A stretch of DNA of 43,071 nucleotides from a virus: positions 64,001 through 107,071 of IMG/VR virus record IMGVR_UViG_3300014489_000001; one strand, given 5' to 3'. A model generated the notes under the pieces. That model had not been told where the DNA came from and did not search any database. It worked only from the letters and a program-made list of their open reading frames with translations. Positions 33,422-40,697 of the stretch are shown here, piece after piece (position 1 is the first letter of the stretch; each line of letters begins with the position of its first letter). The translations under genes and the position numbers were made by a program.

Positions 33422-33968
33422 TTATAGGCTCAGCTAAGGTGTTCACTTCCGTGATGCTCTTCAAGATGCGTTCCGATACTCCCTGTATCTTATCAGGAGG
33501 ACAAACCTCACCAATAATTTGAATAATCACATCACCGAGCATCATCACAGTAGATTTGTCAAGCAAGGAACCGGTTGACAATTCAAGTTTGTGGCAACTC
33601 GCAACAACTTTCTCAATCTTCATTGCCAGGTCGGCAATCTTGTTTGAGTAAAGAAGTAGCTCATTATCACTTTTACAGAGATTAACTGTCTTCTCCAGTA
33701 GCATACGGAGAATGCCAATCTCTTCTCGGAGCGATTTTACTGAATCATTATCAGCCAGTTGGTTAACACGATGCTGATAAACATTGAGTTGGTAATTGCG
33801 TAAGGCTGTTTTCTCAGCCACCTTGTTGCCGATGCCAAAATGTATCCTGCAAAACTTCTGGCCTTCAACGGCTTTAAGATTGCAAGCTCCATTTTTATTG
33901 ACACCTTGACAACATTTAGGGTCGTCAGGCTCACAACGCTCATACACAGATGCTTCTTCTACTGACAT
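33414..33968 (-). CDS. Putative terminase small subunit (184 aa)
   Basis: The gene directly precedes and overlaps the large terminase gene. The N-terminus has a Cys-His motif (CCQGVNKNGACNLKAVEG, then FCRIHFG) that resembles the C-x-G-x-x-C...C-x-x-H zinc motif seen in some small terminase subunits and other phage DNA-binding proteins. The rest is helical (residues about 60-130 coiled coil), consistent with oligomerisation. It overlaps the end of the glycosyltransferase gene by ten bases. The assignment rests on position and the motif. Confidence 0.6.
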   Translation of the reverse strand: MSVEEASVYERCEPDDPKCCQGVNKNGACNLKAVEGQKFCRIHFGIGNKVAEKTALRNYQLNVYQHRVNQLADNDSVKSLREEIGILRMLLEKTVNLCKSDNELLLYSNKIADLAMKIEKVVASCHKLELSTGSLLDKSTVMMLGDVIIQIIGEVCPPDKIQGVSERILKSITEVNTLAEPINV

Positions 33969-34543
33969 TTTTTCTCACTTTGAATGGAAGCCACTGTGAT
34001 TACACGGTGCTCAATATGACCAATGTGTACTGATAGATATTGGTCACACCAAACGTCGTAGCCAAGCTTGATGACATCTTCACAGAAATTGATATCCTCA
34101 CCCCACTCACGACCATCCTTGTATCGCATTTGAAAATATGGCTTTTCCATTTTCTCAAAAACTTGCATGTTAATCAGCAAACAGCCAGTTGGCATCTTTT
34201 TCATCGCAAGAAGATGCTCACCATTCTGCACTAGGGGTTCACCTAGTACATCGTAAGGTGGCTGTCGTTTGCAATAGGTGGCGCCAACAATGTCTTTGTT
34301 ATGGCTTAAAAGAACGTCTATGACGTTGCATGGGAATGTCATATCAGAATCGAGGAAAAGCAAATGCGTAGCTCTTTCTTTTTGTGCAACATCAACAATT
34401 GCATTTCTTGATTCTGTTATGTATGGAGAACGCCAATTAGTACACAACTTATTGTGTTTGTCGTAATTCCATATAGCCAATGTAGACATCCAGAAATCAG
34501 CATCAACTTGCTGACGTGACGGAACGCCAACCAAGATTAACAT
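33959..34543 (-). CDS. Glycosyltransferase, family 2-like GT-A fold (194 aa)
   Basis: The GT-A signature is clear: SRNAIVDVAQ, then HLLFLDSDMTFP with the DxD motif at residues 65-67, DIVGATYCKR, and a late GEDINFCEDVIKLGYDVWCD followed by VHIGH. Such enzymes transfer a sugar from a nucleotide-sugar. In phages they modify DNA bases, virion proteins or host surface glycans; which applies here cannot be told. GGAG six bases upstream of the ATG at 34543 supports this start over a longer frame that would overlap the membrane protein gene. Confidence 0.85.
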   Translation of the reverse strand: MLILVGVPSRQQVDADFWMSTLAIWNYDKHNKLCTNWRSPYITESRNAIVDVAQKERATHLLFLDSDMTFPCNVIDVLLSHNKDIVGATYCKRQPPYDVLGEPLVQNGEHLLAMKKMPTGCLLINMQVFEKMEKPYFQMRYKDGREWGEDINFCEDVIKLGYDVWCDQYLSVHIGHIEHRVITVASIQSEKKCQ

Positions 34544-34758
34544 AAATCTCTCCAAAGCATGATGAGCCAACAACCCAAAGCTGTACCAATTGCGCCAGCC
34601 AAAGTAATCAAAAATCGCTTGTACCATTCCTTGTAATCAACAAACCATGCCGAATAGAAGAAATTCATTAGATGGAGAGTAAATGCTGTAGAACATGCGA
34701 TTGCTATCCGACCTTCAAAGGAACACCAGCAAGTGCCATGCCCACAAAATATCGGCAA
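34537..34758 (-). CDS. Small membrane protein (up to 73 aa)
   Basis: Two hydrophobic segments are visible: about residues 17-40 (IAIACSTAFTLHLMNFFYSAWF) and 48-68 (FLITLAGAIGTALGCWLIML), separated by a KEWYKR loop. The stop overlaps the start region of the glycosyltransferase gene, suggesting coupling. The start is uncertain: the first ATG overlaps the 29-aa peptide gene, and a shorter form from the internal Met (MNFFYS) would keep just the second full segment. It could be a holin-like or glycosyltransferase-partner membrane protein. Confidence 0.5.
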   Translation of the reverse strand: MPIFCGHGTCWCSFEGRIAIACSTAFTLHLMNFFYSAWFVDYKEWYKRFLITLAGAIGTALGCWLIMLWRDLC

Positions 34759-34804
34759 TACATGCCAAAAGAACTATAATAAGACACTGTATTGCCAGTT
34801 TCAT
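34715..34804 (-). CDS. Candidate membrane micropeptide (29 aa)
   Basis: An ATG four bases after the stop of the trypsin-like protease gene opens a 29-codon frame, MKLAIQCLIIVLLACIADIL then WAWHLLVFL, which is hydrophobic throughout like a single membrane helix or a lipoprotein-type signal. The placement right at a stop codon suggests translational coupling; the GAG in the upstream stop region is the only ribosome-site-like base run. It is a tentative gene. Confidence 0.4.
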   Translation of the reverse strand: MKLAIQCLIIVLLACIADILWAWHLLVFL

Positions 34805-34808
34805 GGAA

Positions 34809-35417
34809 TTACTCAGCTTCTAAAGCCTTCTTTATGTTCTTAGCATGTACGCTAAATCCTAATCCATTCTGTTGAGTGGCCACATTGATGCCAAGTAACT
34901 CACCGTTGATATTGAACAACGGGCCACCGGAGTTACCAGGATTGATGCAAGCACTGGTTTGAATCAAACCGTGAAGCGTTATGGCTGTCAGTTCCATATC
35001 ACGGTCAAGGCCACTGACGATACCGGTCGTTACCGAATTTTTCTGACTATAAGGATGACCAATAGCGATTGCGACCTCGCCAATGAGCGGGTCGAGGCAC
35101 AATTTTACTGGTTTTAGCTCGATTTTGACCCTCACAAGAGCCAAATCGTAGTTAGGATCGTCGAAAATCACTTGGCCATCGACGATTTTGCCGTCATTTG
35201 TGTATATTTGTACGGTTGAGTATGCCATTACAACGTGACTTGCAGTTGCAATCACGTCTTTACTGACAGCGATTCCTGTTCCTCGTGCTCGTTTTCCGAT
35301 TTTCACTGCAACAACGCTATCGTAAGTGTCTTTATACACTTTCGATACATCTGTGCTGCGTTCAGCGGCACAAACTGGAAAAACAAGCACGAAGAACAGG
35401 AATAATCGCTTCATCAT
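34809..35417 (-). CDS. Secreted trypsin-like serine protease, HtrA/DegP type without PDZ (202 aa)
   Basis: A signal peptide (MMKRLFLFFVLVFPVCAA) is followed by a complete chymotrypsin-fold catalytic domain with the triad at H61 (ATASHVV), D91 (NYDLALVR) and S163 (NPGNSGGPLF). The GTGIAVSKDVIATASHV region and the N-P-G-N-S-G-G-P motif are those of the HtrA/DegP group, but there is no PDZ domain. It should act in the periplasm or outside the cell, in lysis, envelope damage or processing. The ATG overlaps the previous stop (TGATG); a GTG one codon upstream or an ATG one codon downstream are alternatives. Confidence 0.9.
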   Translation of the reverse strand: MMKRLFLFFVLVFPVCAAERSTDVSKVYKDTYDSVVAVKIGKRARGTGIAVSKDVIATASHVVMAYSTVQIYTNDGKIVDGQVIFDDPNYDLALVRVKIELKPVKLCLDPLIGEVAIAIGHPYSQKNSVTTGIVSGLDRDMELTAITLHGLIQTSACINPGNSGGPLFNINGELLGINVATQQNGLGFSVHAKNIKKALEAE

Positions 35418-36709
35418 CACACCTTTGCATTAGCATTGATGTGGCCAGCGTAGCCATTCTTGTGGCTATAGAGGAATGCTTGTGCAGCCCTCATGCCGCC
35501 CACATAGCCCTTTTTGAAATGCCACGAATCAGTTCCACACAAACTCGGTAGAACACGCACCAAGACGCCATCAATAGTCTCGGCAGAAGAATAATGAGTC
35601 TCTTTCACTTTGTGATAGTGACCAATCTTCCACTCTCGGTGTTTAGTTCGTGCCCAAGCTTGCGGCCAAGCACCAGCCATAATCGCTGGTAAGGAAGCAT
35701 GTTTTTCTTCATTGCCGTGAGTGTATGCAAGTAGGTTCACACCATACTCAACATGTTTTCTCGGCATTTCGGTCGCATCAATCGTGACATGAGGCGTCTG
35801 CCGATAATGCGCTTCAAGAACTTTGATTAGATACCAAGAGGTATTCCAATCGTGATTACCTGGAACCCACAAAACATCTACAGGTGCGATACCCATCAAC
35901 AGGTCGATAAGATTAATAAGAGCTTTCTGGCCTGTTGAAAAGATCTTGGCTAGACGACCATCAACATCTTGTGGCGTCCCGGCTGTTGTCATGTTTGCAG
36001 GGCCATCAATATGGAAGAAATCCTGCCCAATCGGGAGAACAATCTTCTCAATATTGAAGTTTCGTGATTTTTCAATCAACTCGTGGGCCGCGTCACTAAA
36101 GATTCGCTCAGCGATCTTCAAATCGTAATTCTCGCCTGTTTCGCGGCCCCAAGCGAGTTTACCAAAATGATGATCCCAGATGCTTACTTCAAGCATATAA
36201 GGATCAACGTGATGCTCAAATTTATGCGGCTCATATTTGTGAGCAGGAATCTGAGCAAGGAAGAGCTTGACGCCCTCCTCAATCATCTTCGGTACTTTGC
36301 GGCGAAGCCAAATCTTGACTTGCCATAATTCCACGGCAGCCAATTGGCGTTTCCAATGGTTGTGGTGTACTTTTTGTGACTCGACACGGCCAACGCAATC
36401 CCACTTGTTGATCATGTGTTCCTTAACTTCCCAGATTGATAAATCGACCTGAGCAGTTTTGAGAGCATCAGCAATAGTCCGAATAGTCGAACTCTTGCTG
36501 GTGATTACGACAGCATCTTCGGTTTCCGTTTGTTCAAAACCCTCTTCGGTCGGTTCATTGTCAGTTTGATTACCAAGTGTTCGCCACTTGCAATCAATCT
36601 GAACTTTGGTTCGGCCCATACGTTCGGCGATGTCTTTTGATGTCAAGTCTTGCTGTTTGAGCAGTTTCAGTGTATCTTCTTCGGACGCAGACCAAGCCTT
36701 ACCGGCCAT
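35417..36709 (-). CDS. Metallophosphoesterase with N-terminal helix-turn-helix (430 aa)
   Basis: Residues 1-45 (MAGKAWSASEEDTLKLLKQQ, SKDIAERMGRTKVQIDCKW) look like a Myb/SANT- or HTH-type DNA-binding module, followed by a linker. The C-terminal part has the calcineurin-type metal motifs: DHHFGK (179-184), GQDFFH (228-233), GNHDW (284-288), HGN (331) and GHYH (363-366). It is a two-metal phosphodiesterase or phosphatase, possibly acting on nucleic acid because of the N-terminal domain. GGAGG precedes the ATG. It is unrelated in sequence detail to the second metallophosphoesterase at 38236-39174. Confidence 0.87.
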   Translation of the reverse strand: MAGKAWSASEEDTLKLLKQQDLTSKDIAERMGRTKVQIDCKWRTLGNQTDNEPTEEGFEQTETEDAVVITSKSSTIRTIADALKTAQVDLSIWEVKEHMINKWDCVGRVESQKVHHNHWKRQLAAVELWQVKIWLRRKVPKMIEEGVKLFLAQIPAHKYEPHKFEHHVDPYMLEVSIWDHHFGKLAWGRETGENYDLKIAERIFSDAAHELIEKSRNFNIEKIVLPIGQDFFHIDGPANMTTAGTPQDVDGRLAKIFSTGQKALINLIDLLMGIAPVDVLWVPGNHDWNTSWYLIKVLEAHYRQTPHVTIDATEMPRKHVEYGVNLLAYTHGNEEKHASLPAIMAGAWPQAWARTKHREWKIGHYHKVKETHYSSAETIDGVLVRVLPSLCGTDSWHFKKGYVGGMRAAQAFLYSHKNGYAGHINANAKV

Positions 36710-36744
36710 ACGAAATCCTCCAACTGAGGAAAGAGTTAATTACA

Positions 36745-37308
36745 TCACTCTGAGCCGCCCCAAATTCTACCTGTTGGGCATTTTGGGCACTCAAACCACC
36801 CAGGCGTCAAAGGATAGAGAGTATGAAGGATACCCATACGAATCCTTTCTTGGCTCGTATAGACATTAAAATCAACACGAACCAACTTGCCATTCTTTGG
36901 AACACCGACGATGTATCCAGGTTTTTCACCTTGGATAGCTTTTACTTGGACAACTCGCCAAGGTGTGTTGACCAAGTGAGTGACACCAGCAACCTCAATG
37001 ATTACTGGTTGTCCATCCTCGATAGCCTTGGCATAGATTGCTTCCAAATCCATTGGATGGTTACAATCTTTGCATACACAAGTTCCAGTTGTAACGCAAC
37101 CACAAACACATTTAGCGTTTGGATTACCTTCATTGCAGTTCTTACAGGTACATTTCCCTGTAGCAGTGCAACTGCATTTACAACCAGAATCGAGAGAAAC
37201 TTCCGCAAAGGCGAAAGCAGCTTTCGCCTTTGCGGACATTGAACTCTCACCGTGTACGACGATTACTGCACTAAGCAGTATGATCAATACTCCGATGAAA
37301 CGAGTCAT
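36745..37308 (-). CDS. Secreted Cys-rich protein with two CxCxC modules (187 aa)
   Basis: A signal peptide (MTRFIGVLIILLSAVIVVHG) precedes SAKAKAAFAFAEVSL and two homologous Cys-rich modules: CKCSCTATGKCTCKNCN and CVCGCVTTGTCVCKDCN. The spacing of the six cysteines per module suggests metal binding of metallothionein type or dense disulfides. The C-terminal half is a different, beta-rich domain ending in FECPKCPTGR. AAGGAG upstream supports the start. The AKAKAAFAFA stretch next to Cys-rich sequence resembles, from memory, secreted planctomycete proteins. It could coat, bind metal, or interact with a Cys-rich host wall. Confidence 0.75.
   Translation of the reverse strand: MTRFIGVLIILLSAVIVVHGESSMSAKAKAAFAFAEVSLDSGCKCSCTATGKCTCKNCNEGNPNAKCVCGCVTTGTCVCKDCNHPMDLEAIYAKAIEDGQPVIIEVAGVTHLVNTPWRVVQVKAIQGEKPGYIVGVPKNGKLVRVDFNVYTSQERIRMGILHTLYPLTPGWFECPKCPTGRIWGGSE
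37203..37235. repeat. 33-base near-perfect palindrome inside the Cys-rich gene
   Basis: Two 16-base arms (ccgcaaaggcgaaagc and its exact complement) flank a single base. It lies in the coding sequence just after the signal peptide (AKAKAAFAFAE). It would form a strong mRNA hairpin and explains why the opposite strand shows a similar-looking peptide. Confidence 0.85.
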
Positions 37309-37317
37309 TGGCGCTCC

Positions 37318-37623
37318 TTACGCAGCCGGCGCAGGAACCGGCGTTGGGAAGAACAGGGCGAGCAACGCGGCGATAACGCCAGGCCACAAAGCCGTGTTAC
37401 TGAAAGCCGCGAAGATTTGAGGAATCATCGCGAACAGAGCAGCCCACGGAATCGTAGGCAGCGTAATGGCCTTTGGCGACATCTTCTTGGCCAAAGCGAT
37501 CACATCATTGATAACTTCGAGGACCGTGGCCTGGGCGCCAGGATCATAGCCGACCATCGCACCGGCGAGGGCTTCGTGGTGTTCAACGGGAACATTGTTT
37601 TGAGCAATGAACTTGGAAATCAT
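37318..37623 (-). CDS. Holin candidate (101 aa)
   Basis: The C-terminal half has two hydrophobic segments, about residues 58-76 (LPTIPWAALFAMIPQIFAAF) and 80-95 (WPGVIAALLALFF), with a Pro-rich tail (PTPVPAPAA). The N-terminal half (HEALAGAMVGYDPGAQATVL) is soluble. AAGGTG upstream of the ATG at 37623 fixes the start. Size, two membrane segments and neighbourhood (secreted proteins, proteases) suit a class II-type holin, but no sequence hallmark proves it. Confidence 0.58.
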   Translation of the reverse strand: MISKFIAQNNVPVEHHEALAGAMVGYDPGAQATVLEVINDVIALAKKMSPKAITLPTIPWAALFAMIPQIFAAFSNTALWPGVIAALLALFFPTPVPAPAA

Positions 37624-37635
37624 GGTAGTCACCTT

Positions 37636-37812
37636 TCACTTTTTGTGGAAACCCATAAGGGTTTTCCTGAGGTTGCATCGTTTCTGAGTCAATGGACTCA
37701 GTTTGCCAGAAGAACACAATTCTCCTGGCGTTTTACCTTGAGCCTTGGCGGTAGCTGTTAGAGAACCAGGATTCTCAATCGCTTTGCCAATGAACTTTTT
37801 CTTTGGTTTCAT
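37636..37812 (-). CDS. Small basic protein (58 aa)
   Basis: The sequence KKKFIGKAIENPGSLTATAK followed by GELCSSGKLSPLTQKRCNLRKTL is a recurrent phage small-protein type (KxFIxKAI-x-PGxLTxTAK...RCNLAKTL), found in virion or DNA-associated contexts. It is strongly basic and so may bind DNA. GGAG nine bases upstream supports the ATG at 37812, which overlaps the previous stop (ATGA). Confidence 0.68.
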   Translation of the reverse strand: MKPKKKFIGKAIENPGSLTATAKAQGKTPGELCSSGKLSPLTQKRCNLRKTLMGFHKK

Positions 37813-37964
37813 TCCGGTTTCTCCGGAAACATTGCGTGATGATCCGTTGTGGTCAAGTCCATGCAACCACATTCGGGGCATACATCAATGTCAGCGGTAG
37901 TGATTGGATCGGCCGTTACTTGCGGCACACCCTCTGAATTAATTGAGAGGAATGATTCATTCAT
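37809..37964 (-). CDS. Small Cys-containing protein (51 aa)
   Basis: The gene is tightly framed: its ATG overlaps the upstream gene's TAA (TAATG at 37964) and its TGA overlaps the downstream start (ATGA). This double overlap strongly supports translation. The product (MNESFLSINSEGVPQVTADP ... VCPECGCMDLTTTDHH ... FPEKPE) has a CPxCxC motif and a HH that may bind a metal. The family is unknown. Confidence 0.68.
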   Translation of the reverse strand: MNESFLSINSEGVPQVTADPITTADIDVCPECGCMDLTTTDHHAMFPEKPE

Positions 37965-38236
37965 TAGTTGTGCGCCGTTGCGTTAGGGTCGTCATATGGT
38001 TCGGCCGGGTCAGGCAGATCATCGAAGAAGAAACTCCGATGAACGTTCTTGTTTGCCGTCTTCTCCGTCTCGAAGATATTGGCTTGATTCGGCGTATGGA
38101 TAACCATTTGGCCGTTGCGATTGAAATTCGCATCAGGCTCAACTTCTTTCCGTACTGCCGGCAAGTCATTGAACTTGACGTTGTACTGATTCATCGGATG
38201 CTCAGCACCCGGCGAATATGCTTGGTCTTCATTCAT
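37964..38236 (-). CDS. Small acidic hydrophilic protein (90 aa)
   Basis: The sequence is polar and probably flexible (EDQAYSPGAEHPMNQYNVKF, KTANKNVHRSFFFDDLPDP), with no signal peptide, membrane segment or recognised domain. It overlaps neighbours on both sides by one base (TGATG at its start, TAATG at its end), so it belongs to a translationally coupled chain from the metallophosphoesterase to the 58-aa gene. Function unknown. Confidence 0.65.
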   Translation of the reverse strand: MNEDQAYSPGAEHPMNQYNVKFNDLPAVRKEVEPDANFNRNGQMVIHTPNQANIFETEKTANKNVHRSFFFDDLPDPAEPYDDPNATAHN

Positions 38237-39174
38237 CAGAATGTCTCCGCAAAGAGAATGTGATTATTCTCGTCAAAGTAACGCACAGTTACGTTAGCTT
38301 TGTTGATATCCATAATGGCGAATGAATGGTAATAGCGAATGCCATCATTACCATAAGTAATCGGTTCACAAGGAATCTTACTAACAAAGTAATTCTCCCT
38401 GAGCAATTCTGGTACACCACCAGCACCAACTGTACGCATCCGTTTGATGCCCATATAATCATGGTAGACAGCTAGTCGATGTTCATGACCCGTGAACCAA
38501 GCCGCCACACAATCAAGATTACCAAGCTGATTTGCAACAATGTTGTTAACATCTTGGAATCCTGAAAACGGTTGATGATGGCTCAATAGAATCGTTTTAC
38601 GATTCAAAAGATTCTTAACCCAGAGAGCTTCTTCTGGATGAAGATGAACTGGTCCTTTATTGAATCTGTCACTCCAACCAGTATTCATGCCAATAAGTTG
38701 GATGAATTTATTGCCGAGCGTAAAGTGGCAACTGTGTTGGCCAATCATGTCTGTAGCGTAGTAATAACCAGTACCGCCAGAGTAGGCGTCATGATTACCC
38801 ATCAATGTGAACCACTTCGTTTCTGGTATTTCCATCAAGAGCGGCTGCAAGAATCGTCGATCAACTTCATTCTTCGTTCCTGAGTAATAGATGTCACCCA
38901 AGTGCATGAAGTAATCGGGTTTGTATGTTCTAATCTGGCTGAGAACATTTTCTGCACTCTCAGTCCCGGTGCCCCAATCGCCAACAATTGCAAGAGAACA
39001 TGACTCCGGGAGTGTGAACACTCCCGGAGCTAGACGGTAAAGTGCCTCAACGTTGAACAGATACGCAAATAGAGTTTTAGCCCACCCCAAATCGAGTTTG
39101 GAGAATTTGAAGTCATCTTGGATTGACATCAAAATGGACTTAAAACGACTACGTATCGGAGTGAAGAGACCCAT
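38236..39174 (-). CDS. Metallophosphoesterase, purple-acid-phosphatase-like (312 aa)
   Basis: All calcineurin-type metal motifs are present: GDWGTG (D66), HLGDIYYSG (GD at 93-94), GNHDAYSGG (126-129), LSHHQPFSG (198-200) and TGHEHRL (229-232). The GDWG start and spacing resemble purple acid phosphatase / metallophosphatase branches rather than the SbcD type. The first 50 residues are hydrophobic in part but not a clear signal. The substrate is unknown: phosphate scavenging, nucleotide or DNA-end hydrolysis are all possible. The gene overlaps the next gene by one base. Confidence 0.88.
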   Translation of the reverse strand: MGLFTPIRSRFKSILMSIQDDFKFSKLDLGWAKTLFAYLFNVEALYRLAPGVFTLPESCSLAIVGDWGTGTESAENVLSQIRTYKPDYFMHLGDIYYSGTKNEVDRRFLQPLLMEIPETKWFTLMGNHDAYSGGTGYYYATDMIGQHSCHFTLGNKFIQLIGMNTGWSDRFNKGPVHLHPEEALWVKNLLNRKTILLSHHQPFSGFQDVNNIVANQLGNLDCVAAWFTGHEHRLAVYHDYMGIKRMRTVGAGGVPELLRENYFVSKIPCEPITYGNDGIRYYHSFAIMDINKANVTVRYFDENNHILFAETF

Positions 39175-39176
39175 GA

Positions 39177-39401
39177 TTACGCCATCTTGTTAGGTTCTTT
39201 GGCTTGATCCCAAGTGTTACCCTGGGCCGTAGTGACAATCTTCACACCATTGTGCACAATGGTGCCTTGCATACCAGCGATGGCTGCATCGTAATCCATT
39301 TGTGGACCACCGCTACAGGCTTCCGGCAAAGGGCCAGAGCGGTTCTTCGACATGTCTTGGTTGCACCAAGTCTTGTCGGCGTAGCCGTTCATGAACTTCA
39401 T
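39177..39401 (-). CDS. Small protein with the shared N-terminal peptide (74 aa)
   Basis: It begins MKFMNGYADKTWC, one of the five copies of the shared N-terminal peptide, followed by NQDMSKNRSGPLPEACSG and a short beta-type C-terminus (QGTIVHNGVKIVTTAQ). GGAG about seven bases upstream and the ATGA overlap with the preceding gene support the ATG at 39401. It is small, probably soluble, and may be a virion or assembly accessory. Function unknown. Confidence 0.7.
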   Translation of the reverse strand: MKFMNGYADKTWCNQDMSKNRSGPLPEACSGGPQMDYDAAIAGMQGTIVHNGVKIVTTAQGNTWDQAKEPNKMA

Positions 39402-39697
39402 TTGATTTCTCCAGTAGCGGTACAAGAATCAACCATCATCCGGCCAACACCTGTCCGCCGCACTTTGGTGTCGGGGAATGTCAGTGTACCTGTAAACGTC
39501 CTGCCATCAATGATAATCGTAACGGCTCCGGTTACTTCCTTAGCAACCATGAACTGTCCTTCACGATGCACAGGTTCAGGTGGAATGATTACAGTAATCG
39601 TTCCACCTGTCCGGGCGGGCTGACCGTGAACTGGCATAATCGACAATCCGATTGTCAACACAACAATGCCAGCTAGATAGATCACCAGTCCTTTCAT
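39398..39697 (-). CDS. Small secreted protein (99 aa)
   Basis: The N-terminus (MKGLVIYLAGIVVLTIGLSI, ending near VHG) is a signal peptide or anchor. The mature part is beta-rich (GGTITVIIPPEPV, GAVTIIIDGRTFTGTLTF). GGAG upstream, directly after a hairpin with TTTT tail, supports the start. It overlaps the following 74-aa gene by four bases. Likely exported; function unknown. Confidence 0.68.
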   Translation of the reverse strand: MKGLVIYLAGIVVLTIGLSIMPVHGQPARTGGTITVIIPPEPVHREGQFMVAKEVTGAVTIIIDGRTFTGTLTFPDTKVRRTGVGRMMVDSCTATGEIK

Positions 39698-39712
39698 ACG
39701 TCATTACCCTCC

Positions 39713-39744
39713 AAAAGCCAGCGTGCCACAAAGGACACGCTGGC
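39713..39744 (-). terminator. Hairpin-TTTT element upstream of the 99-aa gene (hairpin A)
   Basis: Nine-bp arms (GCCAGCGTG at 39717-39725 and CACGCTGGC at 39736-39744) with a 10-base loop are followed on the minus strand by TTTT and then GGAGGGTAA, the ribosome site of the next gene. It closely matches the element at 40969-40999. Confidence 0.78.
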
Positions 39745-39752
39745 ATGAGTTG

Positions 39753-40697
39753 TTAAAACACCCAAGGAATCATGTCCGCAAGGAATCCGTCGAATGCGGA
39801 ATACGCGAACACTTCTTGCTGGTCGCAAATATACTGCATATCAGCTTTGCGAACCCAGAATCCACCGCCTGGAGCGCCGGAGGGGCAAATACCATGGCAT
39901 AACCAACCCCAGGAATTTTGAATCCAGAAGATTTCGCCAAGGTTTGGATGGTCCCAATATGCCGACACCGACATCTGGTGGTTCCATGTGGTTACTCTTC
40001 GATTGAGCAACACACCACTGGTAACACCTGGCGACATCTGTCCGCCCCAATTGGACGCACAGGTAACGCCATACTTGTTGACGAGAGCATCACGAACATC
40101 ATCCGTTGTACGCATCAAAGCAGTCGTCTTGACAGGGTGAAGCTTACCCTGAGTGACATACTGAGCGGGTGCACCATGGTCACCCCATGCACGATCGATT
40201 GCACCTGGCCAATTCAGTGTCTTGCCATCGTCATCATACGTGTACTTCTCAGCATTGACATCGAAGTCAATAGGAAGAACACCGTACTTGACTGCGGCTT
40301 CGGCACAACCAGAACCGGTGCCACCGTCGTCATTGTCACCATTGCTTCCAGTGATTCCTGCACACACGCGACCCATGGCATAGCCATAAGGTTCGTAAGG
40401 CATGACGAACTTCTGCGACGGATCGAGCAGAATCTGATTCAGCATCGTGTAGGCTTCGGTCTTGGCTTTGCCTTGACCAGTACACGAACCAACGTTTTGA
40501 TAGAAACAAGGCAGGTCTTTACCGAGGACGGAGCGAGCAGCGTCCCATAGACAAACCTTCTCAACCGCCTTGAAATTGCCCTTCATTCGGAAAGCGGGCA
40601 TAGAACCCATAATCCGATTATGTTGGTCATTTTGATCGGTAGACCGCTTATCAGGATGCAGCCAACCTGCTTCCAGGTGCTGTCCATCTTTGTACAT
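39753..40697 (-). CDS. Papain-like cysteine protease, C1 family (314 aa)
   Basis: The C1 active-site pattern is clear: Q67-N-V-G-S-C72 (oxyanion Gln and catalytic Cys), H240 in TTWNHQMSV, and N261 in WIQNSWGWL. Additional C1-type features include GSGCAEAAVKYGVLPI and the closing FWVRKADMQYICD. Gln and Cys are five residues apart, one fewer than in papain. No signal peptide or long propeptide is seen, and the enzyme domain starts within the first ~60 residues. Its TAATG overlap with the preceding gene shows coupled translation. Possible roles are capsid or scaffold processing, host protein degradation, or wall degradation. Confidence 0.9.
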   Translation of the reverse strand: MYKDGQHLEAGWLHPDKRSTDQNDQHNRIMGSMPAFRMKGNFKAVEKVCLWDAARSVLGKDLPCFYQNVGSCTGQGKAKTEAYTMLNQILLDPSQKFVMPYEPYGYAMGRVCAGITGSNGDNDDGGTGSGCAEAAVKYGVLPIDFDVNAEKYTYDDDGKTLNWPGAIDRAWGDHGAPAQYVTQGKLHPVKTTALMRTTDDVRDALVNKYGVTCASNWGGQMSPGVTSGVLLNRRVTTWNHQMSVSAYWDHPNLGEIFWIQNSWGWLCHGICPSGAPGGGFWVRKADMQYICDQQEVFAYSAFDGFLADMIPWVF

